A DNA stretch of 64,000 nucleotides from Paracoccus aurantiacus (GCF_007993065.1 NZ_VOPL01000007.1:1-64000); one strand, 5' to 3'. Counted from the first letter of the stretch, positions 1 to 8,676 are shown. Notes: generated from the sequence alone by a model not told the origin. Translations and numbers: made by a program.

Positions 1-90
1 ATCTGAAAAGAAACGCATATCTCTCTAAACGATGACAACACCGCACCATCAAACAAAGATCGGTGCAACCGTGCGCCATAACGCACCTGT

Positions 91-168
<78 letters not shown>

Positions 169-192
169 AAATAATAAACAAATCAAATGCTT

Positions 193-220
193 GGATGCCG
201 ACCGAAATGGTCAGGCATCC
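193..220 (+). other. conserved hairpin downstream of tRNA-fMet
   Basis: Arms 193-203 and 209-220 pair around a GAAAT loop. The right flank has the equivalent hairpin at 47161-47187 with compensating changes (GACC/GGTC becomes GACT/AGTC), so structure rather than sequence is kept. It may terminate or process the tRNA transcript. Apart from this hairpin and the site at 235-253, nothing is recognised between 168 and 559. Confidence 0.5.
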
Positions 221-234
221 CAATCCCCGTTTTA

Positions 235-253
235 CATCAACGCCACATCAACG
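235..253 (+). repeat. putative arm-type recombinase site (left)
   Basis: CATCAACGCCACATCAACG is a tandem pair of a CA-TCAACG motif. Close copies lie at 47203-47221 and, inside the right end, at 46931-46949. Paired short direct repeats 70-160 bp from a tRNA core are typical of tyrosine-integrase arm sites; the function is inferred. Confidence 0.45.
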
Positions 254-559
254 TTTGAAGAGACGGGTGGCAGAACCGTACGACGCCTTGGCTCTCAATG
301 CCGCTGATAGTTCGCCTTCGATACTACCACCTCAGCAAAGATTCGTGCGGTCATTGGGCTGATGCTGACCAAACCGACACGCGGGATCGAGGCGGGCCAG
401 TAAAGCTACGGGTGGACTGACCTCGTAGAAGGTCGCCCGACCCCAATTTCGTATCCAGCTTTTTTCTGGGCAGCTAGACTTGGCTAAGCCGCACCGGCCC
501 TTGCAGACTTTGCTTAAGCTGTGCCTCATGGCAGCGTATGCGGCAAAGGGAGACGCGGT

Positions 560-2158
560 TTGTTCATCCAACGGGCGGTAATCAGAAACTACCGCTGCCT
601 TAAGCAGGCAAACGTCACCTTCAATGACAAATTGAACGTCATTGTCGGAAACAACGAGTGTGGCAAATCCACCCTCCTTGAAGCGATCCACCTGGCGCTT
701 ACCGGTCAACTCAACGGCCGTCCTCTCCATATTGAACTCCATCCATATCTGTTCAATGTCGATCTCGTTCTTGAGTACATCGAAGCGCTGAAGGCGGGTC
801 TTGCGCAGGCACCGCCATCGATCCTAATTGAGGTGTATCTCGCCGACGATCCGGCCCTTGCGAAGCTCAAAGGCAACAACAATACTCTTGGCCTTGACCT
901 TCCCGGCGTGGCGCTCCTCATTGAACTCAACCCGGCGCACGCAGAGGACTTTGCTCAGTACGTCTCCGACCCTTCGGAAATTCGTACGGTGCCAGTGGAG
1001 TACTACTGGATCAAGTGGAGGGACTTCGCCGAGAACGACGTTCTAAATTCGCGCGGCATTCCACTTCGCTCAAGCCTGATCGATGCAAGCACAATCAAGA
1101 ACAACTCGGCAGCTAGCCGCTACGTTATCGACATCGTGAAGGAGAGCCTTACCTCGAAAGAGAAGGTGGATCTCGCGCTGACTTATCGGCTCATGAAGGA
1201 TCGCTTTCTTGAAGAGCCGAAGGTCAAGACGATCAACGACGCCCTAGCAGAAAAGAAGGGGAAGATCAGCGACAAGGTTATCTCGGTTTCCCTCGACACG
1301 TCCGCTCGGGCGAACTGGGAGGCTGGAATTATGCCTCACCTGGACGATATTCCTTTGTCACTCGTAGGGAAAGGCGAGCAGAATTCGGTCAAGATTAAGC
1401 TCGCGATGGAGACGTCGGCAAAATCCCACATTATCCTGATTGAGGAAGCTGAAAATCACCTCTCCTACGCTGGCCTCAACGAACTAATCGGCCACATTGC
1501 GGCTAACGCTGGTTCGCGACAGATATTCATCACGACGCACAGCAGCTTTGTTCTCAACAAGCTTGGCGTGGAGTCCGTACTTTTGTTCCTCCGCGGCGAG
1601 GGTGTGCGCCTGACCGACCTGAAGGATAAGACTACACAGGACTATTTTATGAAGCTGCCGGGGCACGACACGCTGCGGCTCATCCTTGCGAAGCGTTCGA
1701 TCCTCGTGGAGGGGCCGTCAGACGAGTTGATTGTCCAACGCGCCTACCAGATGAAGCACGGCAAGATGCCGCTGGAGGATGGGGTTGATGTGATTTCTGT
1801 GAATTCGCTTGCCTTTAAACGCTTCCTCGAAATCGCAATCCTCCTAAATAAGACAGCCGATATCGTGACCGACAACGATGCTGATGTCGCTGCGTTGGAA
1901 AGAAAATATGCCGACTACCTGAACTCCGACATCGTCAAAATCCAATACGATAAAGACGAAACCGCCCACACGCTTGAGCCCCAGCTCGTGAAGAAGAACG
2001 GCTTGGCGACGATCAACGCTGTCCTCGGCAAGAAATTCGCGGATGAGGCAGCCGCTATCGAACACATGGTCAAACACAAAGCTGAGACCGGTCTTAAGTT
2101 CTTCGAAACAGACGTGGAGTGGTCGCCTCCGGACTATATCGCCCGTGCCGTGCGCTAA
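560..2158 (+). CDS. OLD-family ATPase/TOPRIM nuclease (GajA-like)
   Basis: About 532 aa. The N-terminal ABC-type ATPase has Walker A GNNECGKST, Walker B-like IILIEEAENHL and a switch-region FITTHSS. The C-terminal TOPRIM domain shows the catalytic glutamate in SILVEGPSDE and the acidic cluster TDNDAD. This order is the overcoming-lysogenization-defect architecture of GajA in Gabija anti-phage systems, a DNA nuclease gated by nucleotide. GajA is about 580 aa, so the length fits. The start is taken at TTG 560, preceded by GGGAG seven bases upstream; GTG 521 is the alternative. It is the first gene of a three-gene plus-strand operon next to the island's tRNA edge, with lower GC than the prophage. 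Family assignment is strong; membership of a canonical Gabija system is inferred. Confidence 0.85.
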   Translation: MFIQRAVIRNYRCLKQANVTFNDKLNVIVGNNECGKSTLLEAIHLALTGQLNGRPLHIELHPYLFNVDLVLEYIEALKAGLAQAPPSILIEVYLADDPALAKLKGNNNTLGLDLPGVALLIELNPAHAEDFAQYVSDPSEIRTVPVEYYWIKWRDFAENDVLNSRGIPLRSSLIDASTIKNNSAASRYVIDIVKESLTSKEKVDLALTYRLMKDRFLEEPKVKTINDALAEKKGKISDKVISVSLDTSARANWEAGIMPHLDDIPLSLVGKGEQNSVKIKLAMETSAKSHIILIEEAENHLSYAGLNELIGHIAANAGSRQIFITTHSSFVLNKLGVESVLLFLRGEGVRLTDLKDKTTQDYFMKLPGHDTLRLILAKRSILVEGPSDELIVQRAYQMKHGKMPLEDGVDVISVNSLAFKRFLEIAILLNKTADIVTDNDADVAALERKYADYLNSDIVKIQYDKDETAHTLEPQLVKKNGLATINAVLGKKFADEAAAIEHMVKHKAETGLKFFETDVEWSPPDYIARAVR

Positions 2159-3230
2159 TCGCATTGTGATATCCGCCGCCGGAGGCGGAAAGACCACGCG
2201 AGTCGTCGATCAGGCGCTAGCGTGGGAACAGGGGCAGGGAGCAACCGCCCTGATCACCTATACACGCAATAATGTCCGTGAAATTCAGCTCAAGGCCTAT
2301 GAACGCGTACGCACCATTCCCTCCCATTTGGAAGTTATCTCGTGGTACTCGTTTCTGCTGCGGGAGCTTGCCCGTCCCTATCGTTCAGCCATGCACGCGA
2401 GTCGGGTTGATGGCATCCACTGGGTTGAAGGAAAGTCGGTCCCCTACATTCCGGCGGCACGGATCAGCGACCACTACTTCCTCGATGGCTCTCGGATATA
2501 TTCAGACAAGATTGCGAAGTTCGTTTGCGAGTGTGATCGACGATCAGGTGGTGCGATCATGCGACGACTGAAGCAACGCTTCAGCCACATCATCATCGAC
2601 GAGATCCAGGACATGGCCGGGTACGACCTCGATCTCTTGGAGTTGATATTAAGAGCGGGCGTTTCAGTCACCTTCGTCGGTGACCACCGACAGGCCACAT
2701 TTGCCACGAACAACGCGTCGAAAAACAAAGCGTTTGCTGGTCCGGCCATCATCAAGAAGTTCGAGCTGTGGAAAAAGGAGGGGCTCGTTGCGATCGAGCA
2801 CGAAGCCCACACATACCGCTGCAACCAAGCCATTGCGAACTTGGGCGACAGCTTTTTCCCGGACGAGCCGAAGACAATTTCGTGCAACCACAAGCTGACG
2901 GGACACGACGGATTGTTTCTCGTCTCAAGCGCTGACGTGGGTGACTACATAACGCGGTTCGCGCCACAGGTGCTTCGGTATTCCGCTGCGACCAAGTGTG
3001 ATTCTAACGAAGCTATGAATTTCGGCGAGTCAAAGGGCCTCACCTTCGATCGGGTCTTGATCTACCCGCACGGGCCAGCTCGCAAATGGCTCGCGTCGGG
3101 CGACATCAGTCATGTAGCAAAATCCGCGACGAAAATGTACGTGGCCGTCACACGCGCTCGATACAGCGTGGCCTTCGTATACGACGGAAAGGTTTGCAGC
3201 GTCGCCGCTACCAAATGGGTGCCAGCATGA
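2145..3230 (+). CDS. UvrD/Rep-like superfamily 1 helicase (GajB-like)
   Basis: About 361 aa, overlapping the previous gene by 14 bp, which implies translational coupling. SF1 motifs are in order: Walker A SAAGGGKTTR near the start, motif II IIIDEIQDM, motif III VTFVGDHRQATF, a GESKGLTFDRV motif and motif VI MYVAVTRARYSVAF. GTG 2145 is chosen because it starts just before Walker A, as in compact UvrD-like proteins. It is clearly shorter than GajB (about 490 aa), so accessory subdomains are reduced. GajB activates GajA in Gabija, so this gene probably partners the upstream nuclease. A stand-alone repair role is less likely given the operon. Confidence 0.85.
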   Translation: MPCANRIVISAAGGGKTTRVVDQALAWEQGQGATALITYTRNNVREIQLKAYERVRTIPSHLEVISWYSFLLRELARPYRSAMHASRVDGIHWVEGKSVPYIPAARISDHYFLDGSRIYSDKIAKFVCECDRRSGGAIMRRLKQRFSHIIIDEIQDMAGYDLDLLELILRAGVSVTFVGDHRQATFATNNASKNKAFAGPAIIKKFELWKKEGLVAIEHEAHTYRCNQAIANLGDSFFPDEPKTISCNHKLTGHDGLFLVSSADVGDYITRFAPQVLRYSAATKCDSNEAMNFGESKGLTFDRVLIYPHGPARKWLASGDISHVAKSATKMYVAVTRARYSVAFVYDGKVCSVAATKWVPA

Positions 3231-3252
3231 CCCAAGCTTTTAGACGGCAAGA

Positions 3253-4929
3253 ATGACCGAAAAATCTGTGACACAGTTTGCTCTCGATCACGAACGCCTC
3301 GCTTCGGCGAACGACGGTTTCGAAGCGGGACCGACCTTCAATGCATGTCTGAATGCCCATGGAATGTATGAAACAATGCGGTTCGTGCTGCGCTTAAGTC
3401 CACGCAATCATGAACTTATGGAGAGGATCGAGTCGAACGAATTTGATGCAAGCGCCGCTCCAGCTGATTTAATTCAGGCTTACTCGACTTACATTCACGA
3501 GACCATTCATTGGTGGCAGCATGTCGGATCCACATCGGGTCTGCTGTTCAGCCTCAGCTACCTTGCTCAATGTCATTCAAGCATGGGTGAGCTCAAGGAG
3601 GTGCTCGCCACAATCGGTGCCAAAAAGCCCCTGAAAGGCTATACGGACCAGATGCTTCTGAAAGAGGGGCACTCGGCACAGGCAAAGCTTGCAGCGGCTA
3701 ATGCGGCCGTGAACAACGCTCTCGACGTCGAGTACTACAAATACTACGCCTATGAGCCTCGTGAGAACATTCATTGGATGATCGAGGAAAATCACTTCGA
3801 GTCAGTGGGGCACGGATATTTCATCGTCTACGGCCAGCTCGTGGGTATGATCGCCGATGCGATTGACCCGGAGTTCAAAATTCTGCCCAAAATGTCTGAA
3901 TGGGATGCCGAGGTGCAGCGTCTCAATGCCGCTCAGCATGAGGGGTTTTACTGGCGCTCGCCGGTTCGCTTGCCTGCTACTGGCATGCGCGCGATCTATG
4001 AGGGGCAAGCAAGATTCATCCAGCTCCAATTCCTGAACAACACGCAGGAGGAGCCACTCTCAGTCACCGATCTGCGCGATATGGGGTATTTTTCGGGAAT
4101 CTATGTCGAAGCCTTCGAGCGCTTCCTCGAGCTTGCCGATGCGGAATGGCCGGAGCATTTGGATGATCCGCTGATCGGGTTGTTCCTGCTTGTGTGCGAC
4201 CTATCGATCAATCCGACGCGTGGGTTGCCTCTGGATGTAACGAGTTTCGAGGATCTGATACTTGACGTGGATGTTGGTGTCCGCTTCACGAAGCTTTGCT
4301 TTTGCGTGAAGGAGCTGCCGCACTTGAAGCGGTCCATCACCGAATACTCTAGGGAGGAGTACGTCGTTGTATCCGGGGAACTGACGAAAGCTGCGGGGTA
4401 CGACCACCCCATGGAGGGGCTGAGCGCTGTCTTGAAATGGCTTGAAAAGGCTCCGGGCCTTCCCAAGCTGATGGAGGAGTATCGCACGTTCGAGTACGAG
4501 CCCATGAATCTTCCGATCAGGGTGTTCCTCTCCCACTTCGTCGCGCTGTGCCAGGATAAGATGGAGCACCCCGAGTTCTTCTGTTGGCCCGGCGCCTACC
4601 TGGCAGGTGACAAGAACAAGAAGGAAGTGCGCGACGTATGGCTGCGCCATCTGTCGCTGTTCAGCGATCGGGGCGACAAGGAGGGCGTTTATCCAAGGAG
4701 GTGGACGAACCGCACGGAGAAGGCTGTCATGGATACCTTTCAGCGCTTCTACAGCACGATGGCTCTCTATGATCTGACTAGGCAGTGGCTCCTTAAAGAC
4801 GGCCCCTTTGTCTGCGACTTCCGTTGGTTGTTCGAGAACTATGATCAGACGCAAGCGGAGGCGTGGGGGAACGAATCATTTAAGAAGCTGTATGGAGTCG
4901 CTCTAGACGACTTTGAGCTTGTCCAATGA
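3253..4929 (+). CDS. HExxH-motif protein of unknown family, third gene of the defence-like operon
   Basis: 558 aa, starting 22 bp after the helicase. The family is not recognised. Residues 82-86 read HETIH inside YIHETIHWWQH, a zinc-metallopeptidase-type HExxH with a further histidine at 90. Glu250 in AIYEGQARFIQ is a candidate third ligand. No signal peptide or membrane helix is evident, so it is probably cytosolic. Codon use and GC match its two neighbours and differ from the prophage, so the three genes seem to have moved together. Two-gene Gabija systems have no such member. It could be a protease effector, an activator cleaved on infection, or a structural protein where the motif is chance. 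Confidence 0.7.
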   Translation: MTEKSVTQFALDHERLASANDGFEAGPTFNACLNAHGMYETMRFVLRLSPRNHELMERIESNEFDASAAPADLIQAYSTYIHETIHWWQHVGSTSGLLFSLSYLAQCHSSMGELKEVLATIGAKKPLKGYTDQMLLKEGHSAQAKLAAANAAVNNALDVEYYKYYAYEPRENIHWMIEENHFESVGHGYFIVYGQLVGMIADAIDPEFKILPKMSEWDAEVQRLNAAQHEGFYWRSPVRLPATGMRAIYEGQARFIQLQFLNNTQEEPLSVTDLRDMGYFSGIYVEAFERFLELADAEWPEHLDDPLIGLFLLVCDLSINPTRGLPLDVTSFEDLILDVDVGVRFTKLCFCVKELPHLKRSITEYSREEYVVVSGELTKAAGYDHPMEGLSAVLKWLEKAPGLPKLMEEYRTFEYEPMNLPIRVFLSHFVALCQDKMEHPEFFCWPGAYLAGDKNKKEVRDVWLRHLSLFSDRGDKEGVYPRRWTNRTEKAVMDTFQRFYSTMALYDLTRQWLLKDGPFVCDFRWLFENYDQTQAEAWGNESFKKLYGVALDDFELVQ

Positions 4930-4975
4930 TCAGAGCGGAAGTTGGTCATGTCTAGAAGCGTTTGAGCGAATCACG

Positions 4976-5161
4976 TCAGCGGGCGACATCGGCCAATTGC
5001 GCCGCGCGTTGTTTGAGTAGTCGCTTGTACAGTTTTGCTGTGAGCGCCATGCCGCAATGCCGACAGTCGGCTTCCCGAGCTAATTCCTGTATTCGCGGGG
5101 TTCTTACTTGCTTTGATCTACTTGTTCTGCATTTGTTCTCGCCTATGACGCGCCGCAGCAC
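4976..5161 (-). other. possible gene remnant, 61 codons
   Basis: A minus-strand reading frame encoding a basic peptide with a CRHCG pair. It fills the gap between the defence-like operon and the prophage and overlaps the SOS box and the first codons of the plus-strand gene. No ribosome-binding site or family is evident. It may be the C-terminal stub of a gene lost at the junction, or chance. Confidence 0.2.
5124..5138 (+). promoter_or_regulatory. LexA (SOS) box GTTC-N7-GTTC
   Basis: GTTCTGCATTTGTTC matches the direct-repeat LexA operator known from alphaproteobacteria. It ends six bases before ATG 5145, the start of the reading frame that continues into the SRAP gene. That family is named for SOS association, which supports a real operator. 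Confidence 0.65.
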
Positions 5162-5471
5162 ACCTCAAGCCAAGATCGACGATTCGGCCTTCCCGGTCCG
5201 GGTGTTGATCTGCGTACCGGAGATGGGTTTTGGCCGCTGGTCCGATGCGCTGCATGAGTGGCTGGCGACTCGGATCGGCAGGGGAAACTATGCCTGGCAT
5301 GGTGGCGGGCGCGGCGGCACGCGGGACCGGATTGCACTCTATTTCCGTGAACCGGATGCGGCCAGCGCCTGCCTGACCGCCTTTCCGGATCTGGAACTGG
5401 CTGACGGAACCTGCCTGCCGGGCTACAGTTCACCCTATCTGCCCTTTGGCCGTTCCGAGGACGACGATACC
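5145..5471 (+). CDS. small phage-associated domain in frame with SRAP
   Basis: From ATG 5145 about 109 codons encode a soluble sequence with RIGRGNYAWHGGGRGGTRD. The domain is not assigned; it looks like a small conserved protein often found just before SRAP genes (from memory). There is no stop before the SRAP sequence, so the locus could make a 320-aa fusion. However, an internal GTG at 5472 has its own Shine-Dalgarno GAGGA at 5457-5461 and creates the N-terminal Met-Cys that SRAP chemistry needs. Either a true fusion, or two products from one frame. Confidence 0.5.
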
Positions 5472-6107
5472 GTGTGCAATCTTTATAATCAGACCACCAC
5501 GCAGGAGGCGATGCGCCAGCTTTTCAAGGGGCTGACCATGACTGACCGAGCGGGCAATGTCGCGCCGGGCAAGGTCTATCCGGATCAGCTGGCTCCGATC
5601 GTCCGCCATGATGGCAATTCGCTGGAATTGGTGAAGGCACGGTGGGGGATGCCATCGCCGCCTTCTGTCCTGAAGACCCAGCGGGATCCAGGCGTCACCA
5701 ATGTCCGCAACCTGACCTCGCCACATTGGCGGCGCTGGTTCGGCCCCGCGCATCGCTGCCTGGTGCCGGTCACGGCTTTCGCCGAGCCGATCAAGGGCGG
5801 CAATCAGTGGTTCGCGCCCTCGGAAGCAGACACGCCGATGTTCTTCGCCGGGATCGAGGTCCGTGGCTGGACTTCGGTCCGGAAGGTGAAGGATGGCGAA
5901 ACCACCGACGATCTCTATGCCTTTCTGACCTGCGCGCCCAGTGCCGAGGTGAAATCTGTGCATCCGAAAGCCATGCCGGTCATCCTGACCGATCCCCGGG
6001 ATTGGGAGACCTGGCTTTCGGCGCCGATCGAAATCGCCAGCAAGCTGCAACGCCCGCTGCCGGATGGCGCATTGGCGCTGGTGGATGCCCCGGCCGAGGC
6101 GTCCTGA
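5472..6107 (+). CDS. SOS response-associated peptidase (SRAP, YedK/HMCES family)
   Basis: About 211 aa from GTG 5472. After Met removal the N-terminus would be Cys in CNLYNQTTTQE, the residue that forms a thiazolidine with abasic sites in single-stranded DNA. Other SRAP hallmarks are ARWGMPSPP, the NVRNLTSPHWRRW block containing the conserved Asn, CLVPVTAFAEP with the catalytic Glu, and HPKAMPVIL with the active-site His. The protein shields abasic sites during replication. The SOS box at 5124-5138 lies upstream. Its orientation is opposite to the late phage genes. Confidence 0.88.
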   Translation: MCNLYNQTTTQEAMRQLFKGLTMTDRAGNVAPGKVYPDQLAPIVRHDGNSLELVKARWGMPSPPSVLKTQRDPGVTNVRNLTSPHWRRWFGPAHRCLVPVTAFAEPIKGGNQWFAPSEADTPMFFAGIEVRGWTSVRKVKDGETTDDLYAFLTCAPSAEVKSVHPKAMPVILTDPRDWETWLSAPIEIASKLQRPLPDGALALVDAPAEAS

Positions 6108-6116
6108 CATCGGCGA

Positions 6117-6368
6117 TCAGCCCGCACACACCCGCGCCTGCGCGCGCATGACAGCGTAATCCGCCATCATCCCGACTAGAACGGCATCGTCGGGCAGCGC
6201 CTCCAACTCCGCCGCCGCCCTGTCGCGCGCGGCCTGATCGTAAGCGACCACCGGCGAGCAGATCGCGCCGCCCCGATCAGAACCGTCCGTCGCGCAGGCG
6301 CTCAGCAAGCTCGTCGCGATCACGAGGGCGGTTGCTGGCTGCCTCCAGCATGCGGCGTTGAATGTCAT
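6117..6368 (-). CDS. outer-membrane spanin subunit (Rz1-like lipoprotein)
   Basis: 83 aa with a hydrophobic N-terminus ending in lipobox LLSAC, then a short periplasmic part. It overlaps the preceding membrane-anchored protein gene by about 92 bp in another frame, the arrangement of phage Rz/Rz1 spanin pairs that fuse inner and outer membranes at lysis. No sequence family is recognised, so the call rests on lipobox, size, overlap and position after the endolysin. Confidence 0.6.
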   Translation of the reverse strand: MTFNAACWRQPATALVIATSLLSACATDGSDRGGAICSPVVAYDQAARDRAAAELEALPDDAVLVGMMADYAVMRAQARVCAG

Positions 6369-6531
6369 TCTGTCGCTCCATCTGTTTCAGGCGTTCGGCG
6401 TGGCGGCCGGCGGTTTCGCCTGCCCGCCGCAGGTTGATGAGGAAAAGCAGGACCGCGCCGATCAGCGCGGCCCCGATGATCAGACGCCGCGCCCAGTGCG
6501 ACGCCAGCAGCGCAACGAGGGCGCCCATCAC
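6277..6531 (-). CDS. inner-membrane spanin subunit (Rz-like)
   Basis: 84 aa. One N-terminal transmembrane helix (about residues 16-34, RLIIGAALIGAVLLFLI) is followed by a charged, probably coiled-coil periplasmic region (HAERLKQMERQNDIQRR). Its start overlaps the end of the endolysin gene by 4 bp, and its end overlaps the lipoprotein gene. This is the standard i-spanin layout. The assignment comes from architecture rather than sequence similarity. Confidence 0.6.
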   Translation of the reverse strand: MMGALVALLASHWARRLIIGAALIGAVLLFLINLRRAGETAGRHAERLKQMERQNDIQRRMLEAASNRPRDRDELAERLRDGRF

Positions 6532-7202
6532 CGTCTTCCCCGGTTCCAGTCGTCGAGCCTGGCCCAGACGGTCAGGCCGATCCCGGCCAGCGCCATCGCG
6601 ATGAAGGCCCAGCGCAGAGTGTCGAGATAGGGGATCAGCGGCTCGATGGCCGATTGCGCATCGCCGAGCGCGTCCTGAGCAATTTCGATGCCTGCCGCTC
6701 CGACGGTGGCAATCCCGGCCGCGCCGCTGCCCTTCATGGTCCGGCTGTCGGCCAGATGTTCCCGCGCCGGTGGCTGATCCTCGGCGAAGGGGATGGCGCG
6801 GGCCGGGAAGGGATCGCCCCAGCGCCGTGCGGGGCCAAGATCGATATGCATGAAGCCCGAGCGGGGATAGCTGCCGAAACCCAGAAAGCCCTCAGCTCGC
6901 GCTGCCTTTTCGAATGTGGTCGGATCGTGATTGGCCATGGAGATGTCGAAGGCCGCGCCTTCCAGGTGCTTCGAACGTTTGGCGCCACGCACCCGGGCAT
7001 TGTGCTCGGGGCTGCGATAGGCCGAGTTCACGATCAGCGGCTTGCCGAGGCGGATGCGCAGGGCCTGCAGCCGGTCGAGGGCTTGCTCGTGGATCAGGAT
7101 CGCGCCGGTGCCGCGGCAGGCGATTTCGGCGGGCGAGAAGTTGGGCCAGCGCCAGCGGTCTTTCGGCACGTCGCGCCAGTGGCTGTAGAAACGGGTGGTC
7201 AT
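6528..7202 (-). CDS. M15-family peptidase endolysin with C-terminal membrane helix
   Basis: About 224 aa. The peptidase M15 domain shows SAYRSPEHNARV, the zinc-binding SKHLEGAAFDIS (His and Asp) and FMHIDLG (His), so it should cleave peptidoglycan cross-links at lysis. The C-terminal 40 residues hold a transmembrane helix (LRWAFIAMALAGIGLTVW), unusual for a soluble endolysin and suggesting membrane tethering or fused holin-like function. The start at 7202 (MTTRFYSHW) has GGAGG upstream; the ATG at 7232 has no such signal. First gene of the lysis cassette, followed by overlapping spanins. Confidence 0.85.
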   Translation of the reverse strand: MTTRFYSHWRDVPKDRWRWPNFSPAEIACRGTGAILIHEQALDRLQALRIRLGKPLIVNSAYRSPEHNARVRGAKRSKHLEGAAFDISMANHDPTTFEKAARAEGFLGFGSYPRSGFMHIDLGPARRWGDPFPARAIPFAEDQPPAREHLADSRTMKGSGAAGIATVGAAGIEIAQDALGDAQSAIEPLIPYLDTLRWAFIAMALAGIGLTVWARLDDWNRGRR

Positions 7203-7296
7203 GGATATCCTCCGGATAAAGAAAAGGCCCACCGGATTGGCGGGCCGTGGGGTGAATGGAATGTGGTGCGTTTGGCGGTGATCGCCGCCCAGCGCG

Positions 7297-7584
7297 TCAG
7301 CCGCCCTCGCCGAAGAGCTTCAGCTTCAGGGCGATCCCGGCCAGCAGGGTCAGGATGAGACCTGCTGTCAGCATGCGGATCACGGTCTGGGCGGCGGTGC
7401 GGCGCATGAGGCGAATGCCTTCCAGGAGCGCCCGCAGATCGCGAATGTCGAGGGCCGCTTCCCTGCCATCGAGCCCGGCGTCCACGAGGGCACGGCGCGC
7501 GCCTTCCTGCGCGGCGCGGGCGAGCAGTTCTTCAAACTCGCTCTCGGTCATCTGCAGCATGTCGTCGAGGCGTTTGGGTGTCAT
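7297..7584 (-). CDS. DUF6127-type small phage membrane protein
   Basis: 95 aa. The N-terminal half is helical and acidic (ESEFEELLARAAQEGARRAL); the end is a single hydrophobic helix (TVIRMLTAGLILTLLAGIAL) then a short basic tail. It resembles DUF6127 proteins found beside tail-fibre genes in Rhodobacteraceae phages (from memory). It overlaps the tail-fibre gene by 4 bp. With no other holin nearby it may serve as holin, but this is inference. Confidence 0.6.
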   Translation of the reverse strand: MTPKRLDDMLQMTESEFEELLARAAQEGARRALVDAGLDGREAALDIRDLRALLEGIRLMRRTAAQTVIRMLTAGLILTLLAGIALKLKLFGEGG

Positions 7585-8657
7585 CCGATCTTCGCTCCCC
7601 AGAATGTGGTGTGGTCGGCCGCGAAATATCCATCCGCCGCCCGGAATGTGCCCTGCAGCGCGACGGTGTCGCCCGCATTGAGGCTGGCCATGGTCTGCAG
7701 CCAGACGGCGGTGGCCTCGGACACATGCGCGCTGGAAATCTCGCCGAAAGAGCCCCGAATTTCCGTCGATCCGTTCAGGACCAGCCGCCCGCGCATCCGG
7801 GCGCTGGTATTGGCATTGATCTTGTAGAGAAGGGACGCGCCGAAGAGATAGGTGCCTGCCACCGGCGCGACGAAACGGTTGGTCGAGGCATCGAAACAGC
7901 CCTGATCGTTATATTCGGCCACGTTGATGCCGAGCGTCGTCCAGCTGTCGGTCGCGACGTAATTGTCGTAATTGGTGAAGGCCTTGAAGCGCGGCAGGTT
8001 CGGCTGGTCTGCGATGCCCGTCGCCGGATCGACGCCCAGCGCATCGCGAAAACTCGACCCATCCGGCGAGACGGCGATGCGCAACAGGCCCGATCCGAAC
8101 ATCCCGATCAGGGCCCGGGTGGAAAACCCGGTCTGCAGGACCAGCCCGGCATCGTTGCTCGCCGTTTCCCGGTTCAGGGTCTGGGTGAGATCGCCGCTGC
8201 CGCCGTCGGCTGCGTAGAGGGCTGTCCAGAGAGCGTTGTTCAGCTTGGCCGAAAAGGGCGCGCCCGCGCTGGCCACCATGCCGATGCCGAGCCGGGTCAG
8301 ATCGTCGAGCGCGGCCGGGATCACCGGCTGCCAGCCCGCGCCGTTCCGGACCAGCAGCACTGCCTCATCCTCGACCCATGCCCGCCAGCCCTCGCGTGGC
8401 GGCAGGCGCAGCCAAGCGCCATCGGTCCAGAGAGCGACGTTCAGATCCCAGCCCGCCCAGCCGCCGGTTGCACCTGAGGCGACGATATAGCGATCACCGT
8501 CAGACGGGCCAGCCGGTGGCGAGATTTCGCTGCGGCTCTTGACCGAAAGCTGGACCAGCCCGTCGAGCAGACGCAGGGCTTCGTTATGGGTGACGTGTTT
8601 CTGCGCCTGCGCCGCCATCAGATAGGGCAGCAGCAGGTTGGTGGTACTGTCGGACAT
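7581..8657 (-). CDS. DUF2793 tail-fibre-like protein with C1q-like end
   Basis: 358 aa. The N-terminus (LLLPYLMAAQAQKHVTHNEAL) is the signature of DUF2793 proteins in alphaproteobacterial phages and GTAs. The repeated Trp-Gly pattern near residues 60-110 fits a beta-rich fibre. The last 120 residues (APVAGTYLFGASLLYKI) look like a C1q/TNF-type trimeric head, probably the receptor-binding tip. It lies between the large tail-tip gene and the lysis cassette. Confidence 0.8.
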   Translation of the reverse strand: MSDSTTNLLLPYLMAAQAQKHVTHNEALRLLDGLVQLSVKSRSEISPPAGPSDGDRYIVASGATGGWAGWDLNVALWTDGAWLRLPPREGWRAWVEDEAVLLVRNGAGWQPVIPAALDDLTRLGIGMVASAGAPFSAKLNNALWTALYAADGGSGDLTQTLNRETASNDAGLVLQTGFSTRALIGMFGSGLLRIAVSPDGSSFRDALGVDPATGIADQPNLPRFKAFTNYDNYVATDSWTTLGINVAEYNDQGCFDASTNRFVAPVAGTYLFGASLLYKINANTSARMRGRLVLNGSTEIRGSFGEISSAHVSEATAVWLQTMASLNAGDTVALQGTFRAADGYFAADHTTFWGAKIG

Positions 8658-8676
8658 GGTGATCTTCCGGGTTAGT

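Noticed and set aside
4962..5144. Start of the SRAP reading frame at 4962
   Set aside because: The first 61 codons give an atypical Cys/Ser/Arg-rich sequence without a ribosome-binding site; ATG 5145 after the SOS box or GTG 5472 are better.
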